8,317 bases of DNA, from the NCBI GenBank assembly GCA_900556295.1, contig USOK01000063.1:1-8317 (forward strand), written 5' to 3'. The position numbers and the translations under genes were made by a program. Source of the stretch: an uncultured bacterium (GTDB lineage Bacteria; Cyanobacteriota; Vampirovibrionia; Gastranaerophilales; Gastranaerophilaceae). Positions 1 through 4,040 of this stretch are shown in pieces; within the stretch, counting starts at the first letter, position 1; the number at the start of each line of letters is the position of its first letter. The notes under the pieces are model-generated. The model had not been told where the DNA came from and made no database searches. It saw nothing but the letters and a program-made list of their open reading frames with translations.

Positions 1-93
1 ATTTTTGCGGAGAGGTAATGGATATTGACGGTTTTTGTGGGGGATTTAACCTACAGAACTGTTGGTCTACAGGTTATTTGTCTGCTCAGGGGA
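1..93. other. left-edge stretch without a supported gene
   Basis: This stretch lies downstream of the minus-strand gene that ends at 94 and is visibly more GC-rich than the rest. It contains an imperfect inverted repeat at 48-75 (arms AACCT and AGGTT, with CTACAG occurring twice in direct orientation at 51-56 and 67-72). No T-run follows it on either strand, so I do not call it a terminator. A plus-strand frame is open from the edge to a TAG at 111-113 and contains an ATG at 18. Its Lys/Glu-poor composition is unlike the other genes here, so I treat it as unproven. Confidence 0.4.
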
Positions 94-1440
94 TTATTTC
101 TGCCCAGCTTTAGCCATCATTTCTTTTTTCAAATCTTCTTTTACTTGGAAGCCTTGATTTTCTTTATCAAGTTTTCTCATTGCAATCATAAGAGCTGGAG
201 CAAGAATACCTAGTGCTCCTATGCATGCACCAATATTCAAAAGAATAGAGCCTCTTTTTACTTTTTTTACGTTTTTCAAGAATGCTTCAAGTGTTTTGTC
301 CTTTGCGTCTGTTGCTTTGTATGCTTCAAATTTCTTGCTTAACTTTTGTAATTTGCTTGCAACACCTTGGAATTCGTCATAATCAATAAACTGTCTATAG
401 TCAACGTTATCGGCTTGTGTTGCGTTTTTAAGTGTAGGCAAAATGTCTGATTTTTTAGCCATTTGAACAACAAAATCGTCAGGGTTGTTGTGAATGAAGT
501 CAAGCATGCTATCATAAGATTCTAGCTTCAAAACCTTGTTCGTGCTTTTTGCTAAAGTTCCGTCTTTGAAAGCTTTTTCAAGTTCTTTGCTTTCAATTAC
601 TCTAGCATCTAAGTCAATAGAAACAGGTTTCGTATTATTTTTTTCAGCCCTGTTTTCCAAGAATTTTTGGATTGGTTTACTCGCAAAATACATAAAAGCC
701 CAAAAAGAACCTTCCTTGATAGCGTAACCGATAAGTTCCTGTTTGTTTCTTGATTCTGCAAGTCTTTCTCCTGTAATTGAACCGTCCAAAATCATAAGGT
801 TTTTAACCGGATTGTACATAAATTCTGAAATTCCGCCGGTGAAAGCAGGCTGTTTATTGCTTTTTTGTACACCTTGGAATGCAGTTTTGTTTACCGGTTT
901 TGTGTACAAGAATTTGTCCTTGTTGTTTTGATTTTCAAGTTGCATTTCTGCAAGGATTTCTTTTTGTGCTGCTTTTTTAGTTTGATTGTGTCTGTATTTT
1001 GTCAAACCGGTGTATGTAAGGATAGTTAATGCAGTTGATACAACGAATTTGCTAACTGCAAGGTTTTTGCTGAAATTAGGGTTTTTCGCTGCATTTTTAA
1101 TGCTCTCTTTGATAGAAGAATCTGCGTATTTAATTGTTTTGTCAATAAGTTTATTTCTCTTTTTAGAGAAGTTTCTTACATCAAAGTTTGGATCAATCTT
1201 TAATGCTTTATATAAAGTTAAATCTATAATCTTTTTATATGCCGGAATTCCAAAAAGCCAAATAGCTTGCGTTCCGAATTCATCTAAAAATCTGTCTTTG
1301 CCTTCAAGTTCGTCCCCTGTAATATACGAACCGGCTGTAAGTCCGATGCTGTTAGCTATGTCTTTAATAGCCATAGGAACAAGTGAATTATTATTTCCTA
1401 ATGTTGAATATATACTGCTTGCAGTAACTGCGGGTATCAT
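94..1440 (-). CDS. hypothetical membrane-associated protein, internally duplicated
   Basis: Unrecognised 448-residue protein. Two modules appear related. Residues about 26-75 (IKDIANS..., GSYITGDEL, then QAIWLFGIPAYKKI) align by eye with about 212-262 (VKNLMILDGSITGERL, then GSFWAFMYFASKPIQKF). Each is followed, after a charged helical region, by a hydrophobic segment that could span a membrane: about 129-147 and about 398-422. No N-terminal signal peptide is evident. Between the modules are two short motifs, AFQG (187-190) and AFTGG (199-203). The C-terminal tail is charged and helical. The chosen ATG follows GGAAAGG at 1446-1452 with five bases between. A stronger Shine-Dalgarno lies further upstream but serves a different frame. 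The gene is read from a promoter near 1786-1813 through a long structured leader. The function is unknown; a membrane or envelope protein of a lineage-specific family is my inference. Confidence 0.85.
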   Translation of the reverse strand: MIPAVTASSIYSTLGNNNSLVPMAIKDIANSIGLTAGSYITGDELEGKDRFLDEFGTQAIWLFGIPAYKKIIDLTLYKALKIDPNFDVRNFSKKRNKLIDKTIKYADSSIKESIKNAAKNPNFSKNLAVSKFVVSTALTILTYTGLTKYRHNQTKKAAQKEILAEMQLENQNNKDKFLYTKPVNKTAFQGVQKSNKQPAFTGGISEFMYNPVKNLMILDGSITGERLAESRNKQELIGYAIKEGSFWAFMYFASKPIQKFLENRAEKNNTKPVSIDLDARVIESKELEKAFKDGTLAKSTNKVLKLESYDSMLDFIHNNPDDFVVQMAKKSDILPTLKNATQADNVDYRQFIDYDEFQGVASKLQKLSKKFEAYKATDAKDKTLEAFLKNVKKVKRGSILLNIGACIGALGILAPALMIAMRKLDKENQGFQVKEDLKKEMMAKAGQK

Positions 1441-1649
1441 TTTTTCCTTTCCGGGGCATGAAAATGCTCCTCAATAATCAAGTACTATAGTCCCCAAATT
1501 AAGTTCATTAATTTGACGATTGGGGCATTCGCCTTTATTATTGAGTTTCGTCGGATATTTTTATGCATTCTTCTACCTTTCACTTTTTCTATAAGTACAA
1601 TCAATATGAATTTTTGCTTAAATTTCGGGGTTTATTTACGATTATTAAC
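1441..1649 (-). promoter_or_regulatory. structured 5' leader just upstream of the membrane-protein gene
   Basis: This is the leader segment between the upstream terminator and the start codon at 1440. It has an outer stem (CTCAATAAT at 1537-1545 with ATTATTGAG at 1470-1478 on the minus strand) and an inner perfect 8-bp hairpin (CAAATTAA/TTAATTTG, 1495-1502 and 1508-1515). A GGGG run (1492-1495) can pair either with CCCC at 1522-1525 or with CCCC at 1453-1456, which abuts the ribosome-binding site. The 3' arm of the outer stem includes part of an AGGAG (1467-1471). No convincing separate promoter was seen inside. I read this as a translational-control element, with structure drawn by eye only. 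Confidence 0.4.
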
Positions 1650-1678
1650 AAAAAAAATGACCTTTCGGGGGAAAGGTC
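1650..1678 (-). terminator. intrinsic terminator, possibly an attenuator
   Basis: Read on the minus strand, an 8-bp perfect stem (GACCTTTC/GAAAGGTC) closes a CCCC loop and is followed by A and eight T residues. No complete larger gene precedes it on this strand. It lies about 100 bases after a minus-strand promoter and about 210 bases before the start of the membrane-protein gene. It therefore either ends a short RNA of about 130 nt or conditionally stops the leader transcript of that gene. Confidence 0.75.
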
Positions 1679-1738
1679 TTGTTAATGAAAAAATCTTTTT
1701 CACGTCAAAAAGTGAGCGTGCTCTATAACAAGCCTTTC
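1671..1738 (-). promoter_or_regulatory. antiterminator-like stem overlapping the terminator
   Basis: On the minus strand GAAAGGCTTGTTA (1726-1738) pairs with TAACAAGACCTTTC (1671-1684). This gives 13 base pairs with a single bulged A, enclosing 41 nt. The 3' arm contains all eight bases of the terminator's 5' arm (1671-1678), so the two hairpins cannot coexist. This is the standard layout of transcription attenuators and of terminator-type riboswitches. The enclosed segment can form a small CUUUUU/AAAAAG hairpin. I could not match it to a known aptamer class. Confidence 0.5.
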
Positions 1739-1770
1739 ATAATTCTCACAATTCGTCGTAATTGGTTCAT
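1723..1770 (-). CDS. candidate 15-codon leader peptide
   Basis: A short frame on the minus strand runs from ATG (1768-1770) to TAG (1723-1725) and would encode MNQLRRIVRIMKGLL. The last codons coincide with the 5' arm of the antiterminator-like stem (1726-1738), so a ribosome finishing this ORF would cover that arm and favour the terminator. Against it, there is no Shine-Dalgarno sequence, and the predicted transcript start is only about 9 bases upstream, so it would have to be near-leaderless. A frame of this length could also occur by chance. It has no strong run of one amino-acid codon, though it is rich in Leu/Ile/Val (six) and Arg (three). Confidence 0.2.
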   Translation of the reverse strand: MNQLRRIVRIMKGLL

Positions 1771-1790
1771 AATAATCATACTTTTATGAT
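1762..1790 (+). promoter_or_regulatory. sigma70-type promoter for the 111-residue gene
   Basis: TTGGTT (1762-1767), 17 bases, then TATGAT (1785-1790) on the plus strand. A start near 1797 would give a leader of about 77 nt to the ATG at 1874. The spacing is ideal and each hexamer has mismatches to consensus. Confidence 0.5.
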
Positions 1791-1813
1791 ACACTAAAAA
1801 ATTTTTTTGTAAA
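1786..1813 (-). promoter_or_regulatory. sigma70-type promoter for the leader/membrane-protein gene
   Basis: On the minus strand, -35 TTTACA (1808-1813) is separated by 16 bases from -10 TATCAT (1786-1791), predicting a start near 1779. The -10 box occupies almost the same bases as the -10 box of the plus-strand promoter, so the two divergent promoters should compete for RNA polymerase. Confidence 0.5.
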
Positions 1814-1873
1814 GATGTAAATTTTTCTTAAAAAAGTGGTAAAAAATTCGATTTTTGAGTTTTCGTCAAAAGT

Positions 1874-2209
1874 ATGAAAATTCAAAATAATAACAATTTA
1901 TCTTTTAATGGTATAAAAATTTCTAGCGCAAAGTTTGAAGATGTTAGAGAAGTAGCATTTGATTTAGCTAGAGCAGGTTTTTCAAATCTTGGTCATCAGA
2001 CTATTTATTGTAATAATAGCTTCTCTGATAAGATGAAAGTTGCCCGACAGATAAGAAAACAAAGCAGTTTTTTCGATAGAGAATTTGGCGCTGTTATTTT
2101 TCCTTGGAGTAACGAAGCTTATATCATGGCAGATCCATGCTATGAACAACTAATGTTTCCCATGATAAAACAGTATGACAAAGATGCCGTTTTAAATATT
2201 TTGATATAA
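1874..2209 (+). CDS. hypothetical small protein with N-terminal SFNG motif
   Basis: Unrecognised soluble protein of 111 residues. It has an Asn-rich start (residues 4-8) followed by LSFNG (9-13). Next come an amphipathic helix with many charged residues (about 18-35), a basic helix (about 52-64) and a hydrophobic, beta-like stretch around GAVIFPWSNEAYIMADP (73-89). No signal peptide, membrane segment or catalytic motif is visible. No clear Shine-Dalgarno precedes the ATG, unlike the neighbouring genes, which suggests weak or SD-independent initiation; the next in-frame ATGs would remove the SFNG motif. It is flanked by its own promoter (1762-1790) and a strong terminator (2213-2250), so it is a single-gene unit. 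The [A/S]FxG motif recurs in the divergent membrane-protein gene, which argues for a shared lineage-specific feature. Function unknown. Confidence 0.75.
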   Translation: MKIQNNNNLSFNGIKISSAKFEDVREVAFDLARAGFSNLGHQTIYCNNSFSDKMKVARQIRKQSSFFDREFGAVIFPWSNEAYIMADPCYEQLMFPMIKQYDKDAVLNILI

Positions 2210-2212
2210 TTT

Positions 2213-2250
2213 AAAACATCAGCTAAATTGCTTTTTTTAGCTGATGTTTT
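2213..2250. terminator. bidirectional terminator between convergent genes
   Basis: A perfect 15-bp inverted repeat (AAAACATCAGCTAAA at 2213-2227, its complement at 2236-2250) encloses an 8-base loop. It starts 4 bases after the stop of the plus-strand gene and lies 10 bases beyond the stop of the minus-strand gene. The stem itself supplies the T-rich 3' end in either direction (GTTTT), so it can serve both genes. Confidence 0.85.
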
Positions 2251-2259
2251 ATAGAAATA

Positions 2260-3576
2260 TTATATTAAATTTTTTATTTTCTCTTTGTAAGCTTGATGTT
2301 CTTTTATTTGTTTTTCTAATTCGTCTGGAAGAACAGTGTTTTTAGCTGTTTCTGGTTGCAAGCTTTTTTTTAGAATTTCCGTCTCTTTATTTCGCAAATC
2401 TTTTGAGCCAGCAGTTATATCCCGAGTGTGGTATATAAATGCAAGTTTTACTGCATTTTCAGTTGGAGAACCGAGTTCGTTTTGTTTGTTTTGGATTTTA
2501 TAACTTAACCAGTCTTTAGAAAGGTCTTTTACACTTGTAAATTGACCATGATCTTCTAGACGTTTGTCGACTTGTGTTTCCAGAATCTTTTTTACATACT
2601 CTTTTTGACTTTTAAATTTACAAGGAATGACTATTTCAGATCCGATAACTTCTTCAGGGTCTCGTTTTTCGTATTTCTTGAATAAATCTGCAACAGCTTG
2701 AAGATGCCCCAATTCAATATCAAGAAATAATTCCCAAGTTTTCTTGATGCGTTCGTCAACTTCGTCTTCAATACAAGTATAATAATTGCAAACTTCTGTG
2801 AATTCGTGAATAAGTAGTTTTTCCCACATAGATTCTGTCGGATCAATAAGAGATTCGTACATTGTTACGTGTTCTTCTTCTACATCTTTGATTTCAGCGT
2901 AAGTTTCTCTTAAAACAGGATTACCATACATGAAGCCGTGTTCGGCGTAATAGTTATGCGTTTGTTGCTCGCCTGATAAAAGGGTTAGTATGTTAACTTT
3001 TGTCTGCGGGTGAGCGGTATTTTTATCATAGTGCTTTCGAATTCGAAGTCCGTTGTTATTGTGATGGTATTGTGTAGGTCGTCCAATTACGACATCTGTT
3101 TTGCATTGTACAATATCGTTTGGTTTTATACCTTCTGTCATGTATGCAAATTGACTGTATCTATACAAGTGGTCAAAATCTTCAAGCAGACCGAAATCAA
3201 AGGTTTCTTTGACATATTCGTCCGGCTCATTTTGAGCAAGCCATGCTGTTAAATCAACCGCCACTTGTTCATAGCCTAGTGTTGTTTCCAGTACAGATTG
3301 ATCTGCCGGTCCAAGCCAATTTGCGGTTGCTTGCTGTGAATCTTCAATCCTGCTTATTTCGGCAAGTAGTTGTTTTTCATTATTGTTAGGCATAAATCGG
3401 TTAAATTGGTGTTTAAAGCCCCAAGCTTCGATTTCAATACCATTCATAAGAATTTGTCGAGTTCTTGTATAGCAGTCAACATCAGTCTTGTTGTAAGGTT
3501 TTCCGACAATTTGATGCCAATTTTTAATTTGTTTTTCAATATTGATGCCTTTTTCTTTTAGTGGATTAAAACTCAT
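2260..3576 (-). CDS. ferritin-like (probable diiron) protein with two four-helix modules
   Basis: This 438-residue soluble protein shows the spaced carboxylate/histidine pattern of ferritin-like diiron proteins. The second module (about 195-300) has E203, then E233-x-x-H236 (DVEEEHVTMYE), then E258/E261 (IHEFTEVCNYY), then E288-x-x-H291 (FLDIELGHLQ). That is one Glu, ExxH, one Glu, ExxH over four helices, the complete ligand set. The N-terminal module (about 40-140) has a similar layout with weaker ligands: E48/E50 and H56, E78-x-x-Q81, E103, D133-x-x-H136. The C-terminal 140 residues are charged, helical and unrecognised. Rubrerythrin-type peroxide or iron chemistry is plausible, but there is no rubredoxin-like CxxC pair, so the exact reaction is unknown. 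AGGAG (3583-3587), six bases from the ATG, fixes the start. The gene is monocistronic, convergent with the 111-residue gene and downstream of the tRNA-Glu terminator. A 15-bp palindrome just upstream of the Shine-Dalgarno may be an operator. Confidence 0.8.
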   Translation of the reverse strand: MSFNPLKEKGINIEKQIKNWHQIVGKPYNKTDVDCYTRTRQILMNGIEIEAWGFKHQFNRFMPNNNEKQLLAEISRIEDSQQATANWLGPADQSVLETTLGYEQVAVDLTAWLAQNEPDEYVKETFDFGLLEDFDHLYRYSQFAYMTEGIKPNDIVQCKTDVVIGRPTQYHHNNNGLRIRKHYDKNTAHPQTKVNILTLLSGEQQTHNYYAEHGFMYGNPVLRETYAEIKDVEEEHVTMYESLIDPTESMWEKLLIHEFTEVCNYYTCIEDEVDERIKKTWELFLDIELGHLQAVADLFKKYEKRDPEEVIGSEIVIPCKFKSQKEYVKKILETQVDKRLEDHGQFTSVKDLSKDWLSYKIQNKQNELGSPTENAVKLAFIYHTRDITAGSKDLRNKETEILKKSLQPETAKNTVLPDELEKQIKEHQAYKEKIKNLI

Positions 3577-3591
3577 ATTTATCTCCTATTC

Positions 3592-3606
3592 TGTGAAATT
3601 TTCACA
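3592..3606. promoter_or_regulatory. palindromic candidate operator
   Basis: TGTGAAATTTTCACA is a perfect 7-bp dyad around one central base. It lies 5 bases beyond the AGGAG of the ferritin-like gene, inside its predicted leader. The half sites TGTGA/TCACA resemble those of CRP/FNR-family regulators, but the spacer is 5 rather than the usual 6 bases. It could instead act as an RNA hairpin beside the ribosome-binding site. The regulator is unknown. Confidence 0.4.
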
Positions 3607-3621
3607 TGGGAGAAGATACGA

Positions 3622-3645
3622 TACAATAAAATGTTTTTTATTGTA
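3622..3645. repeat. 10-bp inverted repeat in the ferritin-like gene's upstream region
   Basis: TACAATAAAA and TTTTATTGTA flank a 4-base centre. A second, looser inverted repeat follows at 3648-3671 (AATAGGT/ACCTATT around 10 bases). Both lie between the candidate promoter and the start codon of the minus-strand ferritin-like gene, so they may be operators or leader hairpins. AT-rich dyads also arise readily by chance in DNA of this composition. Confidence 0.35.
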
Positions 3646-3684
3646 CAAATAGGTAATACAGATAACCTATTAAATGCATATTAA

Positions 3685-3714
3685 ATAATAGGAACATTCT
3701 CGATTCGAATTCAA
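3685..3714 (-). promoter_or_regulatory. candidate promoter of the ferritin-like gene
   Basis: On the minus strand TTGAAT (3709-3714) and TATTAT (3685-3690) are 18 bases apart. They lie just beyond the tRNA terminator and about 110 bases before the start codon. Other AT-rich hexamers exist closer to the gene, so this is the best candidate and not a firm call. Confidence 0.4.
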
Positions 3715-3730
3715 GACACTAAGATTTTGC

Positions 3731-3752
3731 AAAAAAAATGACCCATCGGTCA
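3731..3752 (-). terminator. intrinsic terminator of tRNA-Glu
   Basis: Read on the minus strand, TGACC and GGTCA form a 5-bp stem around GATG and are followed directly by eight T residues (3731-3738). It begins about 21 bases after the 3' end of the tRNA and so ends a single-tRNA transcript before the ferritin-like gene. Its GGTCA-T8 tail closely resembles the terminator at 1650-1678. Confidence 0.8.
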
Positions 3753-3773
3753 CTTCTATTATCTTATTAAAAA

Positions 3774-3846
3774 TACCCCCAAGCGAATTCGAATCGCTGT
3801 CTACACCGTGAAAGGGTGTTGTCCTAGGCCTCTAGACGATGGGGGC
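3774..3846 (-). tRNA. tRNA-Glu (anticodon TTC)
   Basis: This is a complete 73-nt cloverleaf on the minus strand. The acceptor stem is GCCCCCA/TGGGGGT with discriminator A. The anticodon stem ACACC/GGTGT closes the loop CTTTCAC, giving anticodon TTC at 3810-3812. The T stem AGCGA/TCGCT closes the loop TTCGAAT. The D-arm carries the run TCTAGAGGCCTAGGAC. CCA is not encoded and must be added by nucleotidyltransferase. The acceptor and D-arm closely resemble cyanobacterial and plastid tRNA-Glu. It is transcribed alone, with its own promoter and terminator, and divergently from clpC. It decodes GAA and GAG, which are heavily used in the neighbouring genes. Confidence 0.97.
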
Positions 3847-3867
3847 TTGGTTCTTTCGACAAAATCT

Positions 3868-3896
3868 ATCTTACATGAAACATTTTTAAATGTCAA
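3868..3896 (-). promoter_or_regulatory. strong promoter of tRNA-Glu
   Basis: On the minus strand a perfect -35 TTGACA (3891-3896) is followed after exactly 17 bases by TAAGAT (3868-3873). The start would be about 15 bases before the mature tRNA 5' end, leaving a short leader for RNase P to remove. The near-consensus strength fits a stable-RNA gene. Confidence 0.85.
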
Positions 3897-3978
3897 CCAT
3901 TCTTTTTAAATTTTTTTTAGAAAGTTTTTAACTTCTGTTTTTTTGTCATACATTGTTTGTATTTATAACTTGTTACAC

Positions 3979-4007
3979 TTGAAAGTTTTTTGTTTTTTAT
4001 GTAAAAT
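3979..4007 (+). promoter_or_regulatory. sigma70-type promoter of clpC
   Basis: TTGAAA (3979-3984), 17 bases, then TAAAAT (4002-4007), predicting a start near 4014 and a short leader of about 27 nt carrying AGGAG at 4028-4032. No CIRCE element and no CtsR-type tandem GTCAAA repeat were seen around it, so vegetative transcription is the simplest reading. Confidence 0.8.
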
Positions 4008-4040
4008 ATATATCATAGAAGAGAGATAGGAGTAAAATAA

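Noticed and set aside
48..75. Terminator for the membrane-protein gene
   Set aside because: Only the outer 5-bp arms pair cleanly and no T-run follows on the minus strand.
3..113. Plus-strand frame open from the left edge to TAG at 111-113, with ATG at 18 after GGAGAGG
   Set aside because: The composition (Cys, Gly, Trp, few Lys/Glu) is unlike the window's genes, it overlaps the end of the convergent gene, and the spacing of the possible Shine-Dalgarno is too short. It could still be the end of a gene outside the window.
986..1477. 163-codon plus-strand ORF
   Set aside because: It is antisense to the membrane-protein gene, which has the normal codon use, a ribosome-binding site and plausible protein features. 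The long hydrophobic antisense reading is a shadow.
1685..1725. Guanidine-II or other known riboswitch aptamer in the 41-nt enclosed segment
   Set aside because: CACG and GACGTG occur in possible loops, but there are no paired ACGR tetraloop hairpins. No consensus of preQ1, purine, fluoride, T-box or other classes I know is present.
3850..4040. CIRCE or CtsR heat-shock operator upstream of clpC
   Set aside because: No TTAGCACTC/GAGTGCTAA dyad and no tandem GTCAAA repeat. The single TGTCAA at 3891-3896 is the -35 box of the divergent tRNA promoter.
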